In this document: piece by piece, positions 1-5,450 of the stretch
Position numbering within the stretch: the stretch's first letter is position 1
How the letters are laid out: every line of letters starts with the position of its first letter
IMG/VR virus record: IMGVR_UViG_3300017917_002041
Coordinates: 1 to 31,460 of that record
Length of the DNA: 31,460 bases
DNA from: a virus
Direction: 5' to 3' (one strand)
Program-made: the position numbers and the translations under genes
Notes under the pieces: generated by a model
Seen by the model: only the letters and a program-made list of their open reading frames with translations
Database searches by the model: none
What the model was told of the DNA's origin: nothing

Positions 1-144
1 AGTAGAAATAAATTCAGTTTTACCTTCATAACATTTTTCACATAATTGTCCTGCTCCCTCTATATAACCGTATCTAAGGTCAATATGAGTTTCAAAATCG
101 TAAGGTGTTTCTACACCGCACATTATACAAGTGTCTTTTGCCAT
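1..144 (-). CDS. Small CxxC zinc-finger-like protein (partial, runs off left edge)
   Basis: The ATG is at 144 and the frame stays open for 48 codons to the window edge, so the C-terminus is missing. The readable part starts MAKDTCIMCGVETPYDF and has a CIMC pair near residues 6-9 and a CEKC pair near residues 35-38. Two CxxC pairs about 25 residues apart suggest a small zinc ribbon. The gene sits one base after the stop of the 88-residue ORF to its right, as expected in a compact minus-strand operon. Function unknown; a nucleic-acid-binding or structural zinc role is inference only. Confidence 0.6.
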   Translation of the reverse strand, partial: MAKDTCIMCGVETPYDFETHIDLRYGYIEGAGQLCEKCYEGKTEFIST

Positions 145-145
145 G

Positions 146-412
146 TTAAAATCGTTTTGATAGTTTAATAATTAAATCTGTTTCTTCGTTTGATAAAGCA
201 TAATAGTTTTGTTTTAATTTATCCATAGCCTCATCAAACTCCCAACTCGAGCGACCTGATGATATTCTTAATTGAGTTGCATAGCCATTTTTTACTAGCA
301 ATCTAAACATTTCTCTTTTATCGCTATCATCCATTTCCTCATAATATTCATCTACATCTATGTTCATTACTACGTCTACTTCAACGTCTTGATAATCTGA
401 AAATTGTGGCAT
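146..412 (-). CDS. Hypothetical protein, 88 aa, acidic N-terminal half
   Basis: An 88-residue ORF. The first 35 residues are very acidic (VEVDVVMNIDVDEYYEEMDD), and the rest is a mixed helical-looking region ending KLSKRF. It has no signal peptide, membrane segment, cysteine motif or known catalytic motif that I recognise. It starts three bases after the stop of the HAD/nucleotidyltransferase gene and ends one base before the zinc-ribbon ORF, so it is co-transcribed with them. Spacing and strand support a real gene. Function unknown. Confidence 0.6.
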   Translation of the reverse strand: MPQFSDYQDVEVDVVMNIDVDEYYEEMDDSDKREMFRLLVKNGYATQLRISSGRSSWEFDEAMDKLKQNYYALSNEETDLIIKLSKRF

Positions 413-415
413 AAC

Positions 416-1789
416 TTATTTTTTATTTTCTATAAAATAACGAAGATCTTCGGGGGTTCCCAAACCCCACATTTTATCTATATGAAATGTTTTGATTTTC
501 TTTCCAACACTTATAGCTTCATTAAACACAGGACACACATAAAATTCATTATTAACGCGAATATTTTTATCAATCATTTGTTCTGCGTATTTTACATAAT
601 CAGAACCTTTAGCCCAATAATAAACACCAACAGTAGCAATATCCGATATTGGATTTTTTTCTGCTACTTCAGTTACATATCCATTTTTTACTTTAGCAAA
701 TGACCATTTAGGGTGAGTTGCAGTAAACGTAACTATGCCTCCGTCTGCTTCACTTTCATTCATTTTATACATGAAATCGTTTGAATCCCATACTAAAAAT
801 TGGTCAGAATTAGCCATTAATAAAGGGGCATCATTGTTTATATACTCTTTAGATAATAATGTTGTAACGGCTGCACCTTCTGTAACGCCATCTACTTCTA
901 CTATTTTGCATCCTGGAGTAATTAGATTTAGTAATGTGTCTAAATTATATTTTTCACGATGTGATTTTTGGACAATGAATATAAAATTGGCATCTATATT
1001 TAAATTGTCAACTACAACTTGTATCATTGGTTTTCCTTCAACATCAATTAATGGTTTAGGAAATGTATAACCTGCTTGTTCAAATCTAGAACCAGCACCA
1101 GCCATTGGAATTAATACATTTAATCTATCATCACTCCATTTAGGTATTGTAAAACTACCTTCGTTGTGTATTTCAAATAATTTAGCCATAATTTTACTAT
1201 AAGTAACTTCTTGTGGATTTTTTACTCGTAACACATTAGCATTGCTTCCGTAAGCAGCTCGTAAACCATAAGGACTATCCTCAACAATTAATGTTTCTTC
1301 AGGTAGTACACTCATTTCACTCATTGCCTTCCAATACATTTCGGGATGTGGTTTACTGTTTTTTACATCTTCATTTGATATAATTAAATCAATAAACCCA
1401 ATAATACCTAATTTAGATAATATTGTTAATACAGTTTTGCGAATTGAATTAGAACATACAGCTATTTTATATCCATCGTTAATTAAAGAACTTATGCATA
1501 CTTTTAGTTGATTAGATTCCTTTAAGTTAGATATTGCTTTAATTGTTAATTGTTGCTTTCTATCCCATATAGTTTCATATGTGTCTCTATGTAAACCTTT
1601 ATATTGAGTAAGTAATTCTAATTTTTGATTGGTTTTTAAACCATCATAAGTTGATAAATGCTCACTTTCAGTTATAACATATTTGTTGCTTTTACCAATT
1701 TCCCAAAGTGCTTGATTTAAAGCATCAAAGTGTATTTGTTTTGCTTCAACCAACACACCATCCATATCAAATATAATTAACTTTACCAT
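416..1789 (-). CDS. Bifunctional HAD-family phosphatase / sugar nucleotidyltransferase fusion
   Basis: The 457-residue protein has two enzyme domains. Residues 1 to about 205 are a HAD subfamily I (beta-phosphoglucomutase-like) domain: motif I is FDMDGVLVE with D8 and D10, motif II is CSNS (112-115), motif III is the Lys of SKPHPEMY (about 146), and motif IV is VEDSPYG (169-175). Residues 222-457 are an NTP_transferase (RfbA/GlmU-like) domain with GAGSRF (231-236), PKPLI (244-248), a metal-site candidate SDQF (328-331) and WGLGTPEDL (441-449). The likely job is dephosphorylating a sugar phosphate and activating a sugar-1-phosphate to NDP-sugar; the substrate cannot be read from sequence. It overlaps the upstream glycosyltransferase-like gene by 7 bases, which suggests a shared glycan pathway. 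Confidence 0.88.
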   Translation of the reverse strand: MVKLIIFDMDGVLVEAKQIHFDALNQALWEIGKSNKYVITESEHLSTYDGLKTNQKLELLTQYKGLHRDTYETIWDRKQQLTIKAISNLKESNQLKVCISSLINDGYKIAVCSNSIRKTVLTILSKLGIIGFIDLIISNEDVKNSKPHPEMYWKAMSEMSVLPEETLIVEDSPYGLRAAYGSNANVLRVKNPQEVTYSKIMAKLFEIHNEGSFTIPKWSDDRLNVLIPMAGAGSRFEQAGYTFPKPLIDVEGKPMIQVVVDNLNIDANFIFIVQKSHREKYNLDTLLNLITPGCKIVEVDGVTEGAAVTTLLSKEYINNDAPLLMANSDQFLVWDSNDFMYKMNESEADGGIVTFTATHPKWSFAKVKNGYVTEVAEKNPISDIATVGVYYWAKGSDYVKYAEQMIDKNIRVNNEFYVCPVFNEAISVGKKIKTFHIDKMWGLGTPEDLRYFIENKK

Positions 1790-2610
1790 GTGATTAATGC
1801 TTTATCAAACCCAATATATTTGTTATATTCAGGTTTATTATGTAAATCGTTTTTTTTAATCAACTGTTTTAAAAATTTATCTTGGTATGTGTTTTCCATG
1901 TGGTCATGTCCATTTAAAGCCATTAAGAAGGCACCGTGGCGTATTATTTCAACGTATTCTATAATAAAATATTCTGGGGGGCAACATCCATCATATATTT
2001 TAAAGTTAGTACATACTAATTTATATTGATCTTTATTACTTAGTTTAGAATTATCCATATCATGCAAACTAGCTTCAGGATTGTCCGCTAGTAATTGTTG
2101 TAATGATGATTTTTTCCAAATACAAGGTTGAACACTATATGCGTGTACATATTGATTGTCTGTTTGATAGAATATATTTTTTTCAAAGTTATAATCAGAA
2201 TATGATATATCAAATATAGGCCATTTGTTAGTGATAGGATATGACGATGCAAACGAAAACATATCTACATTATTATCTTGTATTAATTTAAGTAGATTTT
2301 CTAATGCATTTACATCTATTGGACGATTCAATATGTAGTCTTCACAAAAATAAAATATATAATCTTCATTTATTTGAGGAAGCACATTAATTAATGTTTG
2401 TGAAAAGTGCCTTCCATTATTATGGAAAGGCACATCTCCAGCAATATATTTTACTTTATCTAAATACGGTAAATTAATTTTTGTAAACTTATTACTTACA
2501 ACGTATATTGGTAGATTAAAGTTTGGGTTGTATTTAAAAAAATAATCTAAAAATAATTGTAGTATAGGTATATTAGTTTCATTTGTATAAACTACGATAG
2601 CTAAATTCAT
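1783..2610 (-). CDS. Glycosyltransferase-like protein (putative GT-A fold)
   Basis: A 275-residue protein beginning MNLAIVVYTNETNIPILQLFLDYFF, the typical opening strand and helix of a nucleotide-sugar transferase. A hydrophobic strand ends in an acidic motif, IFYFCEDYILNR (about residues 85-96), which could be the metal/nucleotide-binding DxD equivalent. Later segments include QPCIWKKSSL and a C-terminal HGAFLMALNGHDHMENTYQDKF that resembles the acceptor end of such enzymes. It shares one base (TAATG) with the 82-aa gene before it and overlaps the sugar-nucleotide fusion gene after it, so it is probably translationally coupled to both. No membrane segment is seen. Family assignment is by pattern only; target (DNA base, virion protein or host surface) is unknown. 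Confidence 0.6.
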   Translation of the reverse strand: MNLAIVVYTNETNIPILQLFLDYFFKYNPNFNLPIYVVSNKFTKINLPYLDKVKYIAGDVPFHNNGRHFSQTLINVLPQINEDYIFYFCEDYILNRPIDVNALENLLKLIQDNNVDMFSFASSYPITNKWPIFDISYSDYNFEKNIFYQTDNQYVHAYSVQPCIWKKSSLQQLLADNPEASLHDMDNSKLSNKDQYKLVCTNFKIYDGCCPPEYFIIEYVEIIRHGAFLMALNGHDHMENTYQDKFLKQLIKKNDLHNKPEYNKYIGFDKALITW

Positions 2611-2858
2611 TATTTCTTTTTAGTTTTTTTAGGTACTGCTTTTTTAGCTTTTGGTTTTGGTTCTTCGATTTCCTCTAGGAATGAAAACTCAGTATCGTCT
2701 TGATAACACTGATCGTCTTGAAGACGAGTAATACCATCACACATTCCATCAGGGCAATCTTCAACCATTTCAATTGCTGTTTCATAATCATCAGCTTCAA
2801 CTATATAAGTCCAAGCTTCTACAAGGGTACGTTCACCCATAATTTTGTACTTAGGCAT
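2610..2858 (-). CDS. Hypothetical protein, 82 aa, Lys-rich tail
   Basis: A short protein. The first 40 residues (YKIMGERTLVEAWTYIVEAD, then DYETAIEMVED) follow a pattern common in small bacterial and phage proteins, where a beta hairpin is followed by a VEA.xxxEAIE helix. An acidic cysteine-containing middle (CPDGMC, DDQC) precedes a strongly basic tail (KPKAKKAVPKKTKKK). The basic tail could bind nucleic acid, but this is inference. It overlaps the Tat-signal-like gene by 8 bases and shares one base with the glycosyltransferase-like gene. Confidence 0.6.
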   Translation of the reverse strand: MPKYKIMGERTLVEAWTYIVEADDYETAIEMVEDCPDGMCDGITRLQDDQCYQDDTEFSFLEEIEEPKPKAKKAVPKKTKKK

Positions 2859-3189
2859 TTAATTTACGTGGCTTTTTAGGATGGTGAATTGATAATATAG
2901 TTTCTGGTTGTTTATAGCTTCCCATTGTTGCAAATCCATGTTCATTAATTCTCATTCTTTCATTTGGATCAAAGCTAGATGATGTTGGTGCTTTAAGTTC
3001 TTCTTTTTTAGGAACTACAACCATATTATACTCATTACCGTCTTTATCCTTTACTACTACTGATTCGGCAACTTGTAATTCTTCTTCTTTCTTTTTAGGG
3101 GTGTAGCTTGCTATTTTAGCACCAATTACTCCGGCAGCAAATAAGCCTAATGCTTTAAAAAAGTCTCTTCTATTTTCCATATTATACAT
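2851..3189 (-). CDS. Hypothetical protein with twin-arginine (Tat)-like leader
   Basis: A 112-residue protein starting MYNMENRRDFFKALGLFAAG. NRRDFFK matches the twin-arginine consensus (S/T)RRxFLK, and the following GLFAAGVIGAKIAS stretch is a moderately hydrophobic h-region. The rest is a polar chain with KKKEEE, a KDKDGNEYNMVVVPKK hairpin-like region and a basic C-terminus (HHPKKPRKLNA). A second ATG at 3180 (MENRRDFF) would avoid the 8-base overlap with queE and is equally plausible. Known Tat leaders send folded, often cofactor-containing proteins across the inner membrane, but no cofactor motif is visible here and I do not recognise the family. It may instead be a membrane-anchored protein. 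Confidence 0.6.
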   Translation of the reverse strand: MYNMENRRDFFKALGLFAAGVIGAKIASYTPKKKEEELQVAESVVVKDKDGNEYNMVVVPKKEELKAPTSSSFDPNERMRINEHGFATMGSYKQPETILSIHHPKKPRKLNA

Positions 3190-4015
3190 TTAATGTTTTA
3201 TCCCAAGCGGCAATATGTAATCTAGTTAAACCACGGAAACGATATTTCTTAGCCATTTCCATTACAAATCGAGTACGCTCTTCAAAGTTAGAAGCATCAT
3301 CTAAACCAGGCATGCAAACAACATTTTTAAGCGGTATTTCAAATGGTTCTACGAAATCACGGAATAATTCCTTAACATCATCTTCTGTACTAATAACGAA
3401 TTTAAATTGGTAGTTATCATGTTCCATAATACGCTCAATTGCTTTAGGAACAATACGTTGTTTAGCTGTCATACCTGAATTTTCTAGCTTAGGTGAGCAG
3501 TTAATTTGATCTAAAGATTGAAATAATTCTTCTTCAATATAGTTAGTACCGTTAGTTTCTATTTCATAAAAAGTATTACGTAAAGATCCTTCTACATCCA
3601 TCCAGTACTCTGTAAAGTTATTAATTGCTACTTGGTGTCCTTTAATTGTTGGTTCACCGCCTGTCCAAATAATGTGAACTAAACCATTTAAAATATCATC
3701 ATACACGCCTTCTTCTTTAAAGCGATCAAGTAAATATTGAAAGTCTTTATCTTTGCCTCTCCACAACCACTGAGATGTAGAATCACAAGTCCAAGTAGCT
3801 TTACCTTCCTTAACTAAATCACCTTCGAATATTTCACCATCTTCTAATGATGCTTCTTTCATTAAAGCATTAGTAAATGCTCTACTCATACCACAAGTTA
3901 AATTACAGATACCTAAACGTACAAAATACGCAGGAATACCTGATGAAATGCCTTCACCTTGAATCGTATAAAAATCACTACTGATAAGTAGTTTATTTGG
4001 GTCAATTTTGCTCAT
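3182..4015 (-). CDS. queE: QueE-like 7-carboxy-7-deazaguanine synthase (radical SAM)
   Basis: QueE converts 6-carboxytetrahydropterin to 7-carboxy-7-deazaguanine, the ring-contraction step toward preQ0. The 277-residue protein shows the QueE opening DFYTIQGEGISSGIPAYFVRLG (no longer segment quoted), then C37 and C41 in GICNLTCG, and TGGEPTI (118-124), the radical SAM GGE motif. The third cluster cysteine appears to be C77 in ATWTCDSTSQW, so the usual CxxxCxxC is stretched to C-x3-C-x35-C by an insertion of about 33 residues. IETNGT (about 150) and INCSPKL (about 171) are further QueE landmarks. The start ATG overlaps the stop of the 44-aa ORF (ATGA). It acts with queD and queC in this window. 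Confidence 0.9.
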   Translation of the reverse strand: MSKIDPNKLLISSDFYTIQGEGISSGIPAYFVRLGICNLTCGMSRAFTNALMKEASLEDGEIFEGDLVKEGKATWTCDSTSQWLWRGKDKDFQYLLDRFKEEGVYDDILNGLVHIIWTGGEPTIKGHQVAINNFTEYWMDVEGSLRNTFYEIETNGTNYIEEELFQSLDQINCSPKLENSGMTAKQRIVPKAIERIMEHDNYQFKFVISTEDDVKELFRDFVEPFEIPLKNVVCMPGLDDASNFEERTRFVMEMAKKYRFRGLTRLHIAAWDKTLNV

Positions 4016-4146
4016 TTGAATATTGTTTTTATATAATTGAAGATAACACTAATATTTGGGTTTTCAACAAGTATAATTAAAAGATTTATATGTTTTTCTC
4101 CACATAATCCTAATGTGTGTTCTATAATATGTAATAATTCATGCAT
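4012..4146 (-). CDS. Small conserved-looking protein, 44 aa
   Basis: A 44-residue ORF that fills the only gap between queE and the 58-aa gene. It starts MHELLHIIEHTLGLCGEKHI and ends YIKTIFK. The stop TGA overlaps the queE ATG (ATGA), and the start lies two bases after the neighbour's stop, both typical of coupled phage genes. The TLGLCGEKH segment resembles small proteins I recall from marine phage metagenomes, but I cannot verify that. One Cys and three His residues are present; metal binding is speculative. Function unknown. Confidence 0.6.
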   Translation of the reverse strand: MHELLHIIEHTLGLCGEKHINLLIILVENPNISVIFNYIKTIFK

Positions 4147-4147
4147 A

Positions 4148-4324
4148 TTATTTAGTTTCTTCTGTTACTGGAGCTGGTTTTTTAAATTGTGCTTTCCACT
4201 CTGTCTTTGGAATAAATTTCCAATAACCGTTATTTACTTTTTCATCCGCTTCAACATCGTTTACTCTACGGATTTCATTTAATTCATAGCTTTTAGCTAC
4301 TTTTATACATTTAATACACTTCAT
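4148..4324 (-). CDS. Small protein with CxxC start, 58 aa
   Basis: I chose the ATG at 4324 (MKCIKCIKVAKSYELNEIRR) because a strong Shine-Dalgarno, GGAGG, lies 9 bases upstream. An in-frame ATG at 4366 would start inside a terminator hairpin and is unlikely. The protein has a CIKC pair at residues 3-6, a charged middle (VNDVEADEKVNNGYWKFIP) and a KTEWKAQFKKPAP tail. With one CxxC pair only, it may be a half zinc finger or simply a small structural protein. Strong SD sites are uncommon in this window, which suggests high translation. Confidence 0.65.
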   Translation of the reverse strand: MKCIKCIKVAKSYELNEIRRVNDVEADEKVNNGYWKFIPKTEWKAQFKKPAPVTEETK

Positions 4325-4357
4325 AGGTTGTTTCCTCCATGTTTTTGATTGATAATA

Positions 4358-4388
4358 ATAAAACATCCCCTTTTTTAAGGGGGATGTT
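4358..4388 (-). terminator. Rho-independent terminator after the HTH-like gene
   Basis: On the minus strand a 9-bp stem (AACATCCCC with GGGGATGTT on the plus strand, 4362-4370 and 4380-4388) closes a 9-base loop and is followed by TTTTATTATT. It lies 22 bases after the stop of the 68-aa gene and before the SD of the next gene, so it ends that transcript. Its loop (TTTTTTAAG on the plus strand) is identical to that of the terminator at 4769-4793. Confidence 0.8.
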
Positions 4389-4409
4389 GGGGTTTAATAA
4401 ATTAGTTTT

Positions 4410-4616
4410 TTAAGCTAATTCACTGTTTTTAACACGACGACGAGTTAAGTTGTACATTGCATCTGCTAATACATCGTTAACACTTCTTTCGCCAGCTAAT
4501 ACATAGTTTACAAAACGAGTTGTGTAACCTGTGTTTTCAGCTAAACGAGCTGTGTCGCCTTGGCGTTTACGAGCTGTGTAAAATGCCAATTTAGCGGTTT
4601 TGTTTAATTTTGCCAT
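4410..4616 (-). CDS. Small basic helix-turn-helix-like protein, 68 aa
   Basis: A basic 68-residue protein, all helical in appearance. The segment RQGDTARLAENTGYTTRFVN followed by YVLAGERSVNDVLADAMY reads like a Cro/XRE-type helix-turn-helix (LAENTGYTTRFVNYVLAG), so DNA binding is plausible. It stands alone between its own promoter-like site (4651-4682) and a terminator (4358-4388), which makes it a single-gene unit beside the tRNA. It may be a phage transcription regulator or a small DNA-binding protein. The exact family is not recognised. Confidence 0.7.
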   Translation of the reverse strand: MAKLNKTAKLAFYTARKRQGDTARLAENTGYTTRFVNYVLAGERSVNDVLADAMYNLTRRRVKNSELA

Positions 4617-4627
4617 AACGGTTTTTT

Positions 4628-4645
4628 ATTTGTTTAAATAATTAA
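4628..4645 (-). repeat. 18-base leader repeat, copy 1
   Basis: The 18 bases TTAATTATTTAAACAAAT (minus strand) occur here, 11 bases before the start of the HTH-like gene, and again at 6260-6277, where they run into the queC start codon. The identity is exact. AT-rich sequence makes chance matches easier, but both copies sit at start codons, so a shared leader or translational element is plausible. Confidence 0.45.
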
Positions 4646-4650
4646 TTAAT

Positions 4651-4682
4651 TAAAGATACAAAGTAGGAATTTGGTTTCCAAA
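4651..4682 (-). promoter_or_regulatory. Bacteroidota-type promoter for the HTH-like gene
   Basis: On the minus strand TTTG (4679-4682), a spacer of exactly 20 bases, then TATCTTTA (4651-4658), 35 bases before the ATG at 4616. It matches the Bacteroidota -33 TTTG / -7 TAnnTTTG pattern with the last G replaced by A. The -33 side reads TTTGGAAACC, like the three other strong copies in this window. Confidence 0.7.
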
Positions 4683-4686
4683 TTTG

Positions 4687-4758
4687 TTGTTATACTAGGA
4701 ATCGAACCTAGACTTTACGGACCGGGACCGTACGTACTATCCATTATACTATACAACA
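4687..4758 (-). tRNA. tRNA, anticodon CCG by position (Arg)
   Basis: A complete cloverleaf of 72 bases. The acceptor stem TGTTGTA/TATAACA has 7 pairs (one G-T), followed by discriminator A. The D-arm is GTAT/GTAC with loop AATGGATA, which contains the conserved GG. The anticodon stem is TACGG/CCGTA with loop TCCCGGT, the variable loop AAGT, and the T-arm CTAGG/CCTAG with canonical loop TTCGATT. Counting the 7-base loop gives anticodon CCG (reads CGG, Arg), but position 33 is C rather than the almost universal U, so the identity is less certain than the fold. CCA is not encoded. It lies between a terminator (upstream) and the HTH gene promoter (downstream). Confidence 0.85.
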
Positions 4759-4764
4759 AAGAGT

Positions 4765-4793
4765 AAAAAAAGGGGCTTTTTTAAGGCCCCTTT
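4765..4793 (-). terminator. Rho-independent terminator between the structured RNA and the tRNA
   Basis: An 8-bp perfect stem AAAGGGGC (4769-4776) / GCCCCTTT (4786-4793) with 9-base loop TTTTTTAAG (plus strand). On the minus strand the hairpin is followed by seven T residues (4765-4771). It would end transcripts of the structured region at 4804-5033, or read from upstream, before the tRNA. Confidence 0.85.
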
Positions 4794-4803
4794 ATGAGTA
4801 CAA

Positions 4804-5033
4804 AGACAATAAAAATTGTCTGTGGTTTGTAACAACTCGCAAAGGGTTCTCTGTAAGAGCTCAAACCACGGACGTACTTGCGTTTCCGAAGCTGAGCCGC
4901 CAGTCGGGCGTGAGCCGACACCTCTTCCGGTCGGAGTGGAAGGCTTCTACATTGAACTACGGCGGCGAGTATCTTATAAGGATACTCAAACCTGCCTTGC
5001 GACAGTTTATTCGAGTTGTCTTCTCTAGATAGC
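4804..5033 (-). ncRNA. Putative GC-rich structured non-coding RNA with tRNA-like core
   Basis: No plausible protein lies here, yet the GC content is far above the AT-rich flanks and almost every base falls in a stem. Minus-strand order: an AAAC..GTTT stem with CTGTC/GGCAG closed by a GCAA tetraloop (about 4987-5014); a 7-bp, 7-base-loop hairpin (GAGTATC/GATACTC, 4967-4987); a tRNA-like cloverleaf (4895-4966); a small GGA/TCC hairpin (about 4871-4887); a 9-bp stem CGTGGTTTG/CAAACCACA (4821-4829 with 4862-4870) holding further short stems; a 6-bp GACAAT/ATTGTC hairpin (4805-4820); then a terminator. The GNRA loop and the poly-U position both favour the minus strand. I do not recognise a known RNA family. 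Confidence 0.6.
4895..4966 (-). other. tRNA-like cloverleaf within the structured region
   Basis: Exactly 72 bases fold as a tRNA. The acceptor stem GCCGCCG/TGGCGGC has 7 pairs (one G-T). Next come TA at positions 8-9, a weakened D-arm (TTC/GAA, loop AATGTA with one G instead of GG), an anticodon-like arm around CTTCC/GGAAG containing CTCCGAC (CCG, Arg-like), a 5-base variable loop, and a T-stem GTCGG/CCGAC. The T-loop is CTCACGC, which lacks the conserved A58 and T54. It may be a highly divergent tRNA-Arg, a decayed tRNA gene, or a tRNA-like domain of a larger RNA. The degenerate D- and T-loops argue against ordinary translation use. Confidence 0.55.
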
Positions 5034-5074
5034 TAAAAAAACCGATTTGGTCGGTAAGGATTAATGCTATCTAG
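5025..5074. repeat. Perfect 9-bp inverted repeat enclosing a hairpin
   Basis: CTAGATAGC (5025-5033) is exactly complementary to GCTATCTAG (5066-5074). Between them lies the 5-bp ACCGA/TCGGT terminator hairpin. In the minus-strand transcript the two arms could close around the terminator, putting them at the 5' boundary of the structured RNA. Confidence 0.6.
5035..5055 (-). terminator. Terminator-like hairpin downstream of the membrane protein gene
   Basis: On the minus strand ACCGA-CCAAA-TCGGT is followed by a run of seven T (5035-5041). The stem is short (5 bp) but the U-tract is good. It lies about 55 bases after the stop of the 113-aa membrane protein and at the upstream boundary of the structured RNA, so it may separate the two transcripts or act as an attenuator. 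Confidence 0.6.
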
Positions 5075-5108
5075 TCCCTTTGTTGTATTTTTTGTGTATA
5101 TGAATATA

Positions 5109-5450
5109 CTAACCAAAAATCGCTACTCCAACTACTGTTCCGATAGTTGCTGAAATAAGAAAAATTATTTGGTCAATTCTAGTTCCATAAACCATTCTTT
5201 GGACATTCATCATAAACGATATCCAAAAGAAAAATGCTACTACTACTAATAAAGCATCAGCCTGCATACTGCCAGATGCCCATCTAGAACTAATATTACT
5301 TCTCATTAGAGCATGTAAAAATGCTGATGTGAAGGCTATAATAAATGTAATAGGATTGTATGTATTTACTTTTAAATATTGAGTAAATAGTGATTTATTA
5401 CCTTGTGTTAATACTTTTTTTACTTTTGGTTTTGTTTGTTTATTTTCCAT
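5109..5450 (-). CDS. Three-helix inner-membrane protein, 113 aa
   Basis: A basic cytoplasmic-looking N-terminus of about 30 residues (KPKVKKVLTQGNK) precedes three hydrophobic segments: about 32-50 (NPITFIIAFTSAFLHALM), 65-84 (ADALLVVVAFFFWISFMMNV) and 92-112 (DQIIFLISATIGTVVGVAIF). The size and three membrane spans fit a class I holin, but no lysis gene is adjacent, so that is only a possibility. It overlaps the end of queC by 11 bases and is therefore coupled to the 7-deazaguanine operon. Family not recognised. Confidence 0.65.
   Translation of the reverse strand: MENKQTKPKVKKVLTQGNKSLFTQYLKVNTYNPITFIIAFTSAFLHALMRSNISSRWASGSMQADALLVVVAFFFWISFMMNVQRMVYGTRIDQIIFLISATIGTVVGVAIFG

Noticed and set aside
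404-1070. Plus-strand open frames of 99 and 111 codons within the HAD-nucleotidyltransferase gene
   Set aside because: Both are antisense to a gene with clear domain motifs on the minus strand.
4037-4282. 81-codon plus-strand open frame
   Set aside because: It overlaps two minus-strand small genes that have better spacing, an SD at 4324 and operon context.
4816-5028. 70-codon plus-strand open frame across the structured RNA region
   Set aside because: It is antisense to all neighbours, has no SD or promoter, and its composition reflects the GC-rich hairpins and tRNA-like sequence. It is explained by the RNA structure.
4804-5033. tmRNA or group I intron
   Set aside because: There is no tag reading frame or tRNA-Ala-like ends for tmRNA, and no intron core motifs or split gene for a group I intron.
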